Part shown: one piece after another, positions 48,587 through 57,217 of the stretch
Layout: every line of letters starts with the position of its first letter
Numbering within the stretch: the first letter of the stretch is position 1
Source of the DNA: Alphaproteobacteria bacterium
GTDB taxonomy: Bacteria > Pseudomonadota > Alphaproteobacteria > Kiloniellales > DSM-21159
DNA: 64,000 nucleotides
Direction of reading: 5' to 3'
Assembly: GCA_030433005.1 (NCBI GenBank)
Contig: JAUILQ010000002.1
Span: 89,887 to 153,886 of the forward strand
The notes under the pieces: model-generated
Seen by the model: only the letters and a program-made list of their open reading frames with translations
Databases searched by the model: none
What the model was told of the DNA's origin: nothing
Made by a program: the position numbers and the translations under genes

Positions 48587-49024
48587 CTAGGCCTGGGGCT
48601 CGGGGCGCGGCGTCGCGGGCGCCATGCCCCACATCTTTTCCAGGTTGTAGAAGGCGCGTACTTCCGGGCGGAACAGGTGGACGACGATGTCGCCGGCGTC
48701 GATCAGCACCCAGTCGCAGCTGCGCAGGCCCTCGACCGCGACCGGCAGGCCGGTCGCCGCCTTCAGGCCCTGCTGCAGGCGGTCGGCCAGGGCCGAGACC
48801 TGACGCGCGTTCAGCCCGGTCGCGATGACCAGGTTGTCGGCGACGCTGCTCTTGTCGGAGAGATCGATGACGACGACGTCTTCCGCCTTGCCGTCGTCCA
48901 GGATGCCGCGGGTGATCTCGACCAGCTTCTCGGGGTCGACGGCGTTTCCGCGGGCGGTGCCGGCCGGCTCACGGGCGAAGAGCGGCTGGCTTTCGGCGCT
49001 GAGCGCCAGGGATTTCGTGGGTAT
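48587..49024 (-). CDS. rsfS: Ribosomal silencing factor RsfS, apparent ATA start
   Basis: About 145 aa. It binds L14 and blocks 30S/50S joining when nutrients are short. Conserved core: DDGKAEDVVVIDLSDKSSVADNLVIATGLNARQVSALADRL and DWVLIDAGDIVVHLFRPEVRAFYNLEKMWG. No ATG, GTG or TTG lies in frame between the nadD overlap region and the core domain. The first credible start is ATA at 49024, with AAGGAG and GAAGG just upstream, giving MPTKSLAL. ACG (49018) and CTG (49009) are weaker options. Between nadD and rlmH as usual. Confidence 0.9.
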   Translation of the reverse strand: MPTKSLALSAESQPLFAREPAGTARGNAVDPEKLVEITRGILDDGKAEDVVVIDLSDKSSVADNLVIATGLNARQVSALADRLQQGLKAATGLPVAVEGLRSCDWVLIDAGDIVVHLFRPEVRAFYNLEKMWGMAPATPRPEPQA

Positions 49025-49074
49025 GGCTCGCCTTCTCCTTACGATTGCGGACCGTCCGGTGGGGACGGTCGACC

Positions 49075-49830
49075 CTATACTCCCTCGAGGCGGCGCAGGT
49101 CTGTCGCCGAGAGGTTCGACAGGGGGATCGGAAGGAAGGCCCAGGCGGGGAGTGGAGTCGTCGCCAGCTCTCCCGTCGCCCGTCCGACCACCCGCGCCCT
49201 GCGGAACCGCCGGGCAGCCTTGGCCGCCAACGCCTTATGAGAATAGGTGGGCCGATCAAAAACCGCAATGGCGGCCGCGTGAAAGATTTGCGGCCAGCGC
49301 TCCCAGCGGGCGATCTGCGACAAGTTGTCGGCGCCCATGATCCAGACGAAGTGCACCCCGGGGAAGTATCGTCCCAGGAGCGCCAAGGTATCGGCCGTGG
49401 CGCGCGTGCCGAACTCCGCCTCCAGCCCGGTGACCGTCACGGCGTGATGCTTGACCAGGTCTTGGGCACGTGCGATGCGCGCCGCGTGCGGCGCCATGCC
49501 GGCGGCCGGCTTCAGCGGGTTCTGCGGGCTCACCAGCCACCACAGGCCGTCGAGTCGCAGCCGCTGCAGGGCCAGCAGGCTGATGTGCAGATGGCCGGCG
49601 TGGGCCGGGTTGAAGGAGCCGCCGAGCAGGCCGATGCGTTGGCCCGGCTGCGGCAGCCGCCCGCCCAGCGCCCGCGCCAGCACCCGCGGCGTCAGCGGCG
49701 GCCGGCCGCCGTGCTGCAGCGCCCGGCGGCCGATCCGCGGGGCGCCGGAGGGCAGGCGCTCGAAAGACGGGCCGGCGGCCGGCGCCGGCTCGGCCGGGAC
49801 CGGTCCGCCGCTTCGGTCGGCGCCGCTCAA
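49075..49830 (-). CDS. nadD: Nicotinate-nucleotide adenylyltransferase
   Basis: 251 aa from TTG 49830, which overlaps the proA stop (TTGA). NAD synthesis from NaMN. Nucleotidyltransferase motif [54 protein letters not shown], and [10 protein letters not shown] for the C-terminal SxTxxR. The first 55 residues are poorly conserved and a GTG near 49690 is an alternative start. Confidence 0.93.
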   Translation of the reverse strand: MSGADRSGGPVPAEPAPAAGPSFERLPSGAPRIGRRALQHGGRPPLTPRVLARALGGRLPQPGQRIGLLGGSFNPAHAGHLHISLLALQRLRLDGLWWLVSPQNPLKPAAGMAPHAARIARAQDLVKHHAVTVTGLEAEFGTRATADTLALLGRYFPGVHFVWIMGADNLSQIARWERWPQIFHAAAIAVFDRPTYSHKALAAKAARRFRRARVVGRATGELATTPLPAWAFLPIPLSNLSATDLRRLEGV

Positions 49831-51161
49831 GGACGCGTCTGTCCGCTGCCGCGCACCCGGTACTTGTAGCTGGTCAACTGCTCGGCGCCGACCGGGCCGC
49901 GGGCGTGCAGCCGCCCGGTGGCGATGCCGATCTCGGCGCCCATGCCGAACTCGCCGCCGTCGGCGAACTGCGTCGAGGCGTTGTGCAGCACGATCGCCGA
50001 ATCGACCTCGGCCAGGAAGCGCTCGGCGGCGGCCTCGTCCTCGGTGACGATGCAGTCGGTGTGGTGGGAGCCGTGGCGTGCGATGTGCGCCAGCGCCTCG
50101 TCCAGGCCCTCGACCGTCTTCACCGAGAGGATCGGTGCCAGATACTCGGTGTCCCAGTCGGCCTCGGTGGCCGGCACGACGCGGGGATCGAGCGCCTGGA
50201 CCGCGGCGTCGCCGCGCAGCTCGCAGCCGCCCGCCGCGAGGTCGTCGAGGATCGGCGGCAGGAGGTCGGCGGCGACGGCGCGGTCGACCAGCAGCGTCTC
50301 GGTGGCGCCGCAGATGCCGACCCGGCGCAGCTTGGCGTTGACCGCGATGGCGCGCGCCTTGGCCGGGTCGGCGCCGGCATGCAGGTAGGTGTGGCAGAGG
50401 CCGTCGAGATGGGCCAGCACCGGCACGCGGCTCTCGGCCATGACCCGCTCGATCAGGCCGCGGCCGCCGCGCGGGACGATGACGTCGACGCTCTCGTGCA
50501 GCCGCAGCAGGTGGCCGACCGCGGCGCGGTCCGTGGTCTCCGGGCGCTGGATGGCGTCGCGCGGCAGGCCGGCCTCCGCGAGGCCGCGCTGCAGGCAGGC
50601 GAGGATCGCGCCCGAGGAGTGGAAGGATTCCGAGCCGCCGCGCAGGATCGCGGCGTTGCCGGCCTTGAGGCAGAGGCCGCCGGCGTCGGCGGTGACGTTG
50701 GGCCGGCTCTCGTAGATGATGCCGATGACGCCGAGCGGCACGGCGACGCGCGCGATGGTCAGGCCGTTGGGGCGCTGCCACTCGGCGAGGGTGCGGCCGA
50801 CCGGGTCGGGCAGGGCGGCGATCTGCTCCAGGCCGGCGGCCATGGCCTCGAGTCGCGCCGGCGTCAGCTCCAGCCGGTCGAGCAGGGCGCCCGCCATGCC
50901 CCTGGCGCGGGCCGCCTCCAGGTCGCGGGCGTTGGCGGCCAGGATCGCCTCGCCGTCGGCGCGGATCGCCTCGGCGGCGGCGCGCAGCGCCCGGTTCTTC
51001 TGCTCGTCCGGCGCCTGCGCCAGAACCGCCGCGGCGGCCTTGGCCCGGCGTCCCAGCGCGGCGACCTGCTCGTCCAGGTCGCCGGTCGCCCCCAGGTCGT
51101 CGGTCGTCCCCTGCGCCTGGTCGGGCTTCGCATCCTGGGTCAGGGCGGCGTCGGCGGTCAT
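49827..51161 (-). CDS. proA: Gamma-glutamyl phosphate reductase
   Basis: 444 aa. NADPH-dependent second step of proline synthesis; aldehyde-dehydrogenase fold with catalytic Cys in [46 protein letters not shown], and the C-terminal [12 protein letters not shown]. The N terminus has about 30 extra residues. Starts 19 bp after proB. Confidence 0.97.
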   Translation of the reverse strand: MTADAALTQDAKPDQAQGTTDDLGATGDLDEQVAALGRRAKAAAAVLAQAPDEQKNRALRAAAEAIRADGEAILAANARDLEAARARGMAGALLDRLELTPARLEAMAAGLEQIAALPDPVGRTLAEWQRPNGLTIARVAVPLGVIGIIYESRPNVTADAGGLCLKAGNAAILRGGSESFHSSGAILACLQRGLAEAGLPRDAIQRPETTDRAAVGHLLRLHESVDVIVPRGGRGLIERVMAESRVPVLAHLDGLCHTYLHAGADPAKARAIAVNAKLRRVGICGATETLLVDRAVAADLLPPILDDLAAGGCELRGDAAVQALDPRVVPATEADWDTEYLAPILSVKTVEGLDEALAHIARHGSHHTDCIVTEDEAAAERFLAEVDSAIVLHNASTQFADGGEFGMGAEIGIATGRLHARGPVGAEQLTSYKYRVRGSGQTRP

Positions 51162-51180
51162 GGCGTCCGGCTCCTTCGGC

Positions 51181-52374
51181 TCAGCTCAGGACGAGATCGT
51201 CGCGGTGGACCAGCTCCTCGCGGCCACGGTAGCCGAGCAGCTTTTCGATGTCCCGGCTCTTGTGCCCGGCGATCCGCATGGCGTCGGCCGAGGAGTAGGC
51301 TGACAGGCCGCGCGCCAGCTCGCGCCCCGCGGCGTCGAGAACACGCACCGGGTCGCCGCGCTCGAAACGGCCCTCGACGGCCGTGACGCCGGCCGGCAGC
51401 AGCGACTTGCCGGCGGCCAGCGCGCGGGCCGCGCCGGCGTCGACGGTCAGCGCGCCGCAGGGGCTGAGCGAGCCCGCGATCCAGCGCTTGCGCGCCTGGC
51501 GCGGCTCGATCTGGGCCTGGAACCAGGTCGCCTTGCCGCCGCCGGCGAGCGCCGCCAGCGCGTGGGCCGGCCGGCCGTTGGCGATCGCCATCGAGCAGCC
51601 GGCCGACAGCGCGATGCGCGCCGCCGCCAGCTTGGTGACCATGCCGCCGGAGGAGTAGCCGCTCGGCGCGGCCCCGGCCATCGCCTCGATCTCCGGCGTC
51701 ACCGCCTCGACCAGCGGCAGGTGCTCGGCCGCCGGGTCGCGCCGCGGGTCCGCGGTGTAGAGGCCGTCGATGTCGGACAGCAGCACCAGTGCCTCGGCGT
51801 CGATCATCGCGGCGACCCGGGCGGCCAGGCGGTCGTTGTCGCCGAAGCGGATCTCAGTAGTCGCCACGGTGTCGTTCTCGTTGATCACCGGCAGGGCGCC
51901 GTGGCGCAGCAGCGTCGCCAGCGTTCCGCGGGCGTTGAGGTGGCGCCGCCGCTCCTCGGTGTCGCCGAGGGTCAGCAGGACCTGGGCGACCGCGATGCCG
52001 TGGGGCGCCAGGGCCTCCTCGTAGGCGTGGGCGAGGCGGATCTGGCCGACCGCGGCGGCCGCCTGCTTCTCTTCCAGCTTGGGCGTGCCGCGGGTCAGCC
52101 CGAGGTGCCGGCGGCCGACCGCGATGGCGCCCGAGGAGACCACGACGACCTCGCGGCCCTCGGCGCGCAGCGCCGCGATGTCCTGGGCCAGGGCGTCCAG
52201 CCAGGCCCGCCGCACGCGCCCGGCGTCGTCGACCAGCAGCGCGGAACCGATCTTGACGACCAGCCGCCGCGCCGCCGCCAGCGTGCGGCCGGCCTGGCCC
52301 GCCTGGGCCGCGGGCGCCGACGTCGCGATCGCGTCGGCCTGGAGGCCCGGTTGCACCAGGGGCGGCTCGCTCAT
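51181..52374 (-). CDS. proB: Glutamate 5-kinase
   Basis: 397 aa. Amino-acid kinase domain ([56 protein letters not shown]) and a C-terminal PUA domain (about 300-397, [17 protein letters not shown]). First step of proline synthesis, feedback-controlled by proline. N-terminal ~30 residues (Ala/Gln-rich) are an extension. Starts 10 bp after obgE. Confidence 0.97.
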   Translation of the reverse strand: MSEPPLVQPGLQADAIATSAPAAQAGQAGRTLAAARRLVVKIGSALLVDDAGRVRRAWLDALAQDIAALRAEGREVVVVSSGAIAVGRRHLGLTRGTPKLEEKQAAAAVGQIRLAHAYEEALAPHGIAVAQVLLTLGDTEERRRHLNARGTLATLLRHGALPVINENDTVATTEIRFGDNDRLAARVAAMIDAEALVLLSDIDGLYTADPRRDPAAEHLPLVEAVTPEIEAMAGAAPSGYSSGGMVTKLAAARIALSAGCSMAIANGRPAHALAALAGGGKATWFQAQIEPRQARKRWIAGSLSPCGALTVDAGAARALAAGKSLLPAGVTAVEGRFERGDPVRVLDAAGRELARGLSAYSSADAMRIAGHKSRDIEKLLGYRGREELVHRDDLVLS

Positions 52375-52384
52375 CGCGGGGACC

Positions 52385-53446
52385 TCAGGGCGTCCAGGGC
52401 GCCGGCGACGCCCCGGCGGGCGCCTGCTCGACCCGCTCGCGCTCGGCCTCGGCCGCGCGGTCGGCCTCGATGGCCTGCCAGAGCGCGCGCAGCAGCTCGC
52501 GGACGCCCTGGCCGCTGGCGCCGGAGATCAGGAAGGGGCGGCGGCCGCAGGCGGCCTCCAGCGCGGCCAGGCGCTCGGCCTGCTCCTCCTCGTCCAGCGC
52601 GTCGGCCTTGTTGAGCGCGACCAGCTCGGTCTTTGCCGAGAGCACCGTGCCGTAGGCCTCGAGCTCGTGACGCACGGTGCGGTAGGCGCCCCCCGGATCC
52701 TCCTGGGTGCCGTCGACCAGGTGCAGCAGGGCGCCGCAGCGCTCGACGTGGCCGAGGAAGCGGTCGCCCAGGCCGGCGCCCTCGTGGGCGCCCTCGATCA
52801 GGCCGGGGATGTCGGCGATGACGAACTCGCGCTCGTCGAGCCCGACGACGCCGAGGTTGGGGTGCAGCGTGGTGAAGGGATAGTCGGCGATTTTCGGCCG
52901 GGCCCGGCTGACCGCGGCCAGGAAGGTCGACTTGCCGGCGTTGGGCAGGCCGACCAGGCCGGCGTCGGCGATCAGCTTGAGGCGCAGCCAGACCCAGAGC
53001 TCCTCGCCCGGCCAGCCCGGGTCGGCGCGGCGCGGCGCGCGGTTGGTCGAGGTCTTGTAGTGGGCGTTGCCGAAGCCGCCGTCGCCGCCGCGCGCCAGGC
53101 GCACGCGCTGGCCGACCTCGGTGACGTCGGCGAGCACCGTCTCCTTGTCCTCGGCCAGCACCACCGTGCCGACCGGCACGCGGATCACCAGGTCGTCGGC
53201 GGCGCCGCCGCTGCGGTCGCGGCCCGAGCCGTGGCCGCCGGTCTTCGCCTTGAAGTGCTGCTGGTAGCGGAAGTCGATCAGCGTGTTGAGGCCCTCGACG
53301 CCCTCGACCAGGACGTGGCCGCCGCGGCCGCCGTTGCCGCCGTCGGGGCCGCCGTACTCGACGAACTTCTCGCGCCGGAACGAGCAGGCGCCGGGGCCGC
53401 CGTCGCCGCTCTTCAGGAAGATCTTGGCCTCGTCGAGGAACTTCAT
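52385..53446 (-). CDS. obgE: GTPase ObgE
   Basis: 353 aa from ATG 53446 ([28 protein letters not shown]), the conserved start; the frame extends further but without similarity. Obg domain with Gly-rich turns (about 1-160), G domain with [28 protein letters not shown], and a short variable tail. Late 50S assembly factor and stress regulator. Preceded by a terminator that separates it from rpmA. Confidence 0.97.
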   Translation of the reverse strand: MKFLDEAKIFLKSGDGGPGACSFRREKFVEYGGPDGGNGGRGGHVLVEGVEGLNTLIDFRYQQHFKAKTGGHGSGRDRSGGAADDLVIRVPVGTVVLAEDKETVLADVTEVGQRVRLARGGDGGFGNAHYKTSTNRAPRRADPGWPGEELWVWLRLKLIADAGLVGLPNAGKSTFLAAVSRARPKIADYPFTTLHPNLGVVGLDEREFVIADIPGLIEGAHEGAGLGDRFLGHVERCGALLHLVDGTQEDPGGAYRTVRHELEAYGTVLSAKTELVALNKADALDEEEQAERLAALEAACGRRPFLISGASGQGVRELLRALWQAIEADRAAEAERERVEQAPAGASPAPWTP

Positions 53447-53489
53447 CGCTTCGGGTGCTTCACGGTGCGTGGTGTTGGGCAGGAAAGGG

Positions 53490-53528
53490 GCAAAAGAAAA
53501 GGGGGACTGGCCCGCGCCAATCCCCCTT
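53490..53528 (-). terminator. Rho-independent terminator after rpmA
   Basis: In the leftward direction: AAGGGGGA, inner stem TGGC/GCCA with a GCGG loop, TCCCCCTT, then TTCTTTT. Perfect 8-bp outer stem with T-rich tail, the strongest terminator in the window. It lies 32 bp after the rpmA stop and isolates rplU-rpmA from obgE. Confidence 0.85.
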
Positions 53529-53560
53529 GTCCGCAATCGGTCTCGGGTGTCGGCGCGCGG

Positions 53561-53845
53561 CTACTCCGCCGCCTCCGGCAGCGACGCCGGCTGCTGGGCG
53601 ACGACCGAGACGAAGGTCTTGCCGCCGGAGCGCTTGGCGAAGCTCACCTGGCCTTCGACCAGGGCGAAGATCGTGTGATCCTTGCCCAGGCCGACGTTGG
53701 TGCCCGGGTGCCACTTGGTGCCGCGCTGGCGCACGATGATGTTGCCGGGGACGACCTGCTCGCCGCCGAACTTCTTGACGCCGAGGCGCCGGCCCGCCGA
53801 GTCGCGCCCGTTGCGCGAGCTGCCGCCTGCTTTCTTGTGAGCCAT
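53561..53845 (-). CDS. rpmA: 50S ribosomal protein L27
   Basis: 94 aa. [48 protein letters not shown] and [12 protein letters not shown] are the conserved L27 blocks; its N terminus reaches the peptidyl-transferase centre. It follows rplU by 34 bp under one promoter. Confidence 0.98.
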   Translation of the reverse strand: MAHKKAGGSSRNGRDSAGRRLGVKKFGGEQVVPGNIIVRQRGTKWHPGTNVGLGKDHTIFALVEGQVSFAKRSGGKTFVSVVAQQPASLPEAAE

Positions 53846-53879
53846 GGTCCTGCTCCTGCTTGCCTAGCCTGTCGGCCGA

Positions 53880-54194
53880 TCAGCCGGCGTTGATGCCGGT
53901 GATGCGCACCTTCGTCAGATCCTGGCGATGCCCCATCTTGCGGCGATAGTGCTTGCGCCGGCTCTTCTTGAAGATGGTCAGCTTCTCGCCGCGCGTCTCG
54001 CCGACCAGCTCGGCCGTGACGCTGGCGCCCGAGAGGGTCGGGCTGCCGACGCTGACGCCGGACTCGCCGGAGACCATCAGCACCTGGTCGAAAGTGAAGG
54101 TTTCGCCCGCCTCTCCAGGCAGAAGCTCGACAGTCAGCACGTCGTCCTGCTTGACGCGGTACTGCTTGCCGCCTGTCTTGATGACTGCGTACAT
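53880..54194 (-). CDS. rplU: 50S ribosomal protein L21
   Basis: 104 aa. MYAVIKTGGKQYRVKQDDVLTVELL, and the C-terminal KLTIFKKSRRKHYRRKMGHRQDLTKVRITGI, are the conserved blocks. First gene of the leftward operon with a strong promoter. Confidence 0.98.
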   Translation of the reverse strand: MYAVIKTGGKQYRVKQDDVLTVELLPGEAGETFTFDQVLMVSGESGVSVGSPTLSGASVTAELVGETRGEKLTIFKKSRRKHYRRKMGHRQDLTKVRITGINAG

Positions 54195-54258
54195 CGGATC
54201 CGAACTCGCACGGCATGTAAAACGGTTGCGCGGGCCGACGGCCCGCACGGGAGCGCGC

Positions 54259-54286
54259 ACTATACGGAGCCGAAGCCGGCTGTCAA
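54259..54286 (-). promoter_or_regulatory. Strong sigma70 promoter of rplU-rpmA
   Basis: Leftward TTGACA (54281-54286), 16 bases, TATAGT (54259-54264). Both hexamers are nearly perfect. Predicted start around 54252, giving a leader of about 58 bases before the rplU ATG at 54194. Confidence 0.8.
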
Positions 54287-54485
54287 CGGATTTGGCTCCG
54301 GGCACCGGCCGGGGCCGCGCCGGCCGGGGCCGGGCGCCCCCACGCGGCCCCGCGCACCGAGGCGGATTGACAGCGTCCGCCGGAGCGGGGCCAATGGCCG
54401 CCGTCGAAGGTGCGCGCCCGCACGAGACGGCTTTGCCGACGCAGAGGGATCCGGGGCGCCGCGCCGGCGTGTTCCCGAGGGGTCC

Positions 54486-55784
54486 GTGCGAGATATCGTC
54501 GTCGCCTTCGCCGTCGCAGGCTTCATGCAACTCTGCGGATTTGCCACCGGCGTGCTGGCCGCCCGGCTGCTGCTGCCGGAGGGCCGCGGCGAGCTGGCGG
54601 CGGTGCTGCTGTGGTGCGGCCTGATCGCCTCGATCTCGGCGCTCAGCCTCGACCAGTCGCTGGTCTACCGGATGGCGCGGCAGCGCGGCCAGGAGCGGCG
54701 CCTGGCGCTGCTCGCCCTGCTGATCAGCCAGCCGCTGGCGCTGCTCGCGCTGCTCGCCGGCTGGCTGCTGCTGCCGCGGCTGCTCGGCGGCATCGGCCCC
54801 TCGACGCTCGATGCCGCCTGGCTGCTGCTGCTGTTCACGCCTTTCGGCCATGTCGCGATGGTCCTGCAGGGCGCGCAGCAGGGCCGCCTGCGGCTGATCG
54901 AATGGAACCTGTTCCGCGCCCTGCAGCCGGTCGGCTACCTGATCGGCATCGGCGTCACCGTGCTGTTCTTCGAGGCCTCGGTGACCGGCTTCGTGCTCGC
55001 CTACCTGTTCGGCAACGTGCTGCTGCTGCTGGCGCTGCTGTGGCGCGCCCGCCAGACCCTGGGCGCCGGAGAGCCGCGGCCGCGCGCCGGCGACCTCAGG
55101 CCGCTGCTCAGCTACGCGGTCGGCGTCCACTCGGCCGGCCTCGTGGGCCTCGCCAACCAGTTCCTCGGCCGCGCCGTGATCGCGCTGCACCTGCCGGCCG
55201 CCCAGCTCGGCCTGTTCGCCGTCGCCGGCGCCATGAACGGCGCCGTCGGCATCGTCGCCCAGACGCTGTCGCGCCTCGCCTTCCCGAAGATCGCCAATGC
55301 CGAGGACGACCGCCAACGCAGCCTGATCTTCGCGCGCTACTTCAAGCTCAACGTCATCTTCAGCGGCGGCGCCACGGCGCTCGGCATCCTGCTGGCGCCG
55401 TGGTTCGTGCCGCTGGTCTTCGGCGAGGCCTTCGCCGAGGCGGTGCCGGCGACCCGCGTGCTGCTGCTCGCCGGGCTGATGGCCGGGATCCGGCAGATCG
55501 CCACGGCCGGCCTGCGCGCCCACGGCGACAACGTCTCGACGCTCGGCGCCGAGTCGCTGAACCTGGTGCTGCAGGCGGCCTGCCTGGCGGCGCTGCTGCC
55601 GCTGCTCGGCATCCAGGGGGCGGCCATCGCCGTCGCCGCCGGCGAGTTCGCCGGCCTCGTCTACATGATGCGCACCGCCTGGCGCCGCCTCGGCCTGTCG
55701 GTGACCGCGCTGACCGTGCCGACGGCGGCCGACCTCGCCGACCTCGGCGGCCAGCTGCGCGCCTTCTGCAGCCGCCGCCGCTGA
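54486..55784 (+). CDS. Oligosaccharide flippase (Wzx/MATE-like) family protein
   Basis: 432 aa from GTG 54486, with GAGGGG upstream. About twelve membrane segments starting DIVVAFAVAGFMQLCGFATGVLAARLLLPEGRGELAAVLLW, the N-terminal block of polysaccharide-biosynthesis flippases, and a later GILLAPWFVPLVFGEAF. It would move a lipid-linked glycan across the inner membrane. No glycosyltransferase genes are nearby, only an acyltransferase gene further right. Divergent from rplU with 291 bp between, where a TTGACA (54367-54372) lacks a good -10. Confidence 0.85.
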   Translation: MRDIVVAFAVAGFMQLCGFATGVLAARLLLPEGRGELAAVLLWCGLIASISALSLDQSLVYRMARQRGQERRLALLALLISQPLALLALLAGWLLLPRLLGGIGPSTLDAAWLLLLFTPFGHVAMVLQGAQQGRLRLIEWNLFRALQPVGYLIGIGVTVLFFEASVTGFVLAYLFGNVLLLLALLWRARQTLGAGEPRPRAGDLRPLLSYAVGVHSAGLVGLANQFLGRAVIALHLPAAQLGLFAVAGAMNGAVGIVAQTLSRLAFPKIANAEDDRQRSLIFARYFKLNVIFSGGATALGILLAPWFVPLVFGEAFAEAVPATRVLLLAGLMAGIRQIATAGLRAHGDNVSTLGAESLNLVLQAACLAALLPLLGIQGAAIAVAAGEFAGLVYMMRTAWRRLGLSVTALTVPTAADLADLGGQLRAFCSRRR

Positions 55785-55866
55785 GCCCCGGCACCTGCCC
55801 CCGGGCCCGGCTGCGGGCCGCGCTGCGCGACCGCTTTCGGGGGCTTGCCGGGGGCGAGGCCTTGGG

Positions 55867-57195
55867 CTAGGTTCCGCGGCCTTCGATCCCGGCGGAGGGG
55901 TGCCGGAGTGGTCGAACGGGCTCGACTCGAAATCGAGTGTGCCTTCTGGGTACCGTGGGTTCGAATCCCACCCCCTCCGCCACCTTTCCCGATCCCGACA
56001 GCTCGAGACCCCGCCGCAGCGCGCCGGGGCGTGCCGACTTCGCCCTTTGCGCGAGGGCGCGGCCGACTCCGGCCTTGACCGCCCGGTCGAGCCAGGCGGC
56101 CCAGCGCGAGTCCAGGACCACGAAGGGCAGGCAGAGCAGCGCCGAGGCGAGCAGTGTCGCCGCGACCGTCGCCAGGCCGACGAGGGCCCCCGCGGCGCCC
56201 GCCCCCTGGAGCGCCGCGTAGACCGCGCTCGACACCGACAGGATGACCAGCGCGTGGACCAGGTAGAGCGGGAACGACAGCAGGCCGAGCCGGGCGCCCA
56301 GCCGGCCCGACAGGCGGCGCTCCAGGGCCCGGTCGCCGAGCAGCGCGACCATCAGCAGCAGCGCGCCCAGCGTGTTGACCGTCCAGTTCTCGAACGACAG
56401 GGCGAGCGCCGCGCCGGCCAGCAGCGCCGCCGTCGCCGCCCCCGAGAGCCGGGGCGCGCGCCGCGCGCCGGCGCGCAGGAACGCGAGGTAGGAGCCCGCC
56501 AGGAAGGGCAGGAGCGGCAGGTAGAAGCAGGCGGTCAGGACGGCCAGCACGCCGTGGACCAGGGTGACGGCGGCGGTGCGCCGCCGGCGCGCCAGCCCGG
56601 CCGCCCCGGCGAGTCCGCTCAGCCCGGCGAGGCCGAAGAGCACCAGGCTGCCGTAGAACTCCGGGCCCATCGTCCAGAGGTTGGAGTTGTAGTAGTAGTC
56701 GTAGGGCTGCAGGAAGACGAAGAGCGACTGCCGCAGCGCGTCGCCGGGCGAGGGCTCGAAGCCCGCCGGCAGGCCGGCGTTGCCGAAGTCGCGCAGCCAC
56801 GTCGAGCCGCTGAGCGCGGCCGCGGCTTCCCAGGGCGCGCCCGCGTAGGCCAGAATCAGATAGCCGAGCAGGATGCTCGCGCCGACCGGGACGGCCAGCC
56901 GGGGCAGGCGCTTGATCACCGAGCAGAGCCAGGGCTCGAGCGCGCCGTCCCGGTAGAGCCGGCGGGTCAGCACGAAGCCGGACAAGAGGAAGAAGAAGGC
57001 GACCGCGCCCTCGCCGCCGACCAGCAGGTAGAGCGGCGTGTACTCCAGGCCGCCCTCCCAGACCGGCGCCTTGAGCGCCGGCAGGAAGGCCAGGCAGAGG
57101 TGATGCAGCACGACCACGATCGAGGCGATCCCGCGCGCGGACTCCAGCTGCACCAGGCGATCGCCAGGGGCGGAGAGCTCGCTCGCGGCGGTCAT
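55867..57195 (-). CDS. Acyltransferase 3 family membrane protein with read-through C terminus
   Basis: 442 aa. LESARGIASIVVVLHHLCLAF at the N terminus (catalytic His in the first loop), FFFLLSGFVLTRRLY, WTMGPEFYGSLVLFGL and about ten membrane segments mark the acyltransferase 3 family, which O-acetylates or acylates glycans. Inner membrane. The frame has no stop before it crosses the tRNA-Ser gene on the other strand: the last ~38 codons (55867-55982, GVGFEPTVPRR...) are antisense to the tRNA and its flank. The real family part ends about residue 375-390. Confidence 0.85.
   Translation of the reverse strand: MTAASELSAPGDRLVQLESARGIASIVVVLHHLCLAFLPALKAPVWEGGLEYTPLYLLVGGEGAVAFFFLLSGFVLTRRLYRDGALEPWLCSVIKRLPRLAVPVGASILLGYLILAYAGAPWEAAAALSGSTWLRDFGNAGLPAGFEPSPGDALRQSLFVFLQPYDYYYNSNLWTMGPEFYGSLVLFGLAGLSGLAGAAGLARRRRTAAVTLVHGVLAVLTACFYLPLLPFLAGSYLAFLRAGARRAPRLSGAATAALLAGAALALSFENWTVNTLGALLLMVALLGDRALERRLSGRLGARLGLLSFPLYLVHALVILSVSSAVYAALQGAGAAGALVGLATVAATLLASALLCLPFVVLDSRWAAWLDRAVKAGVGRALAQRAKSARPGALRRGLELSGSGKVAEGVGFEPTVPRRHTRFRVEPVRPLRHPSAGIEGRGT
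55894..55982 (+). tRNA. tRNA-Ser(CGA)
   Basis: Acceptor stem GGAGGGG / CCCCTCC with discriminator G and encoded CCA (55980-55982); anticodon stem CTCGA / TCGAG around loop CTCGAAA, anticodon CGA at 55928-55930, reading UCG. Long variable arm (TGTGCCTTCTGGGTACC) of class II tRNAs and T loop GGTTCGAATCC. Lies antisense to the 3' end of the acyltransferase gene. Confidence 0.96.
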
Positions 57196-57217
57196 GGCCT
57201 GCGCGCCCGGCGCCGCC

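Noticed and set aside
49075..50781. A longer nadD beginning inside proA
   Set aside because: The extra N-terminal part is the shifted reading of proA; the TTG at the proA stop gives normal coupling and length.
54361..54395. Promoter for the flippase based on TTGACA at 54367
   Set aside because: No acceptable -10 hexamer at 16-18 bases; kept only as a remark.
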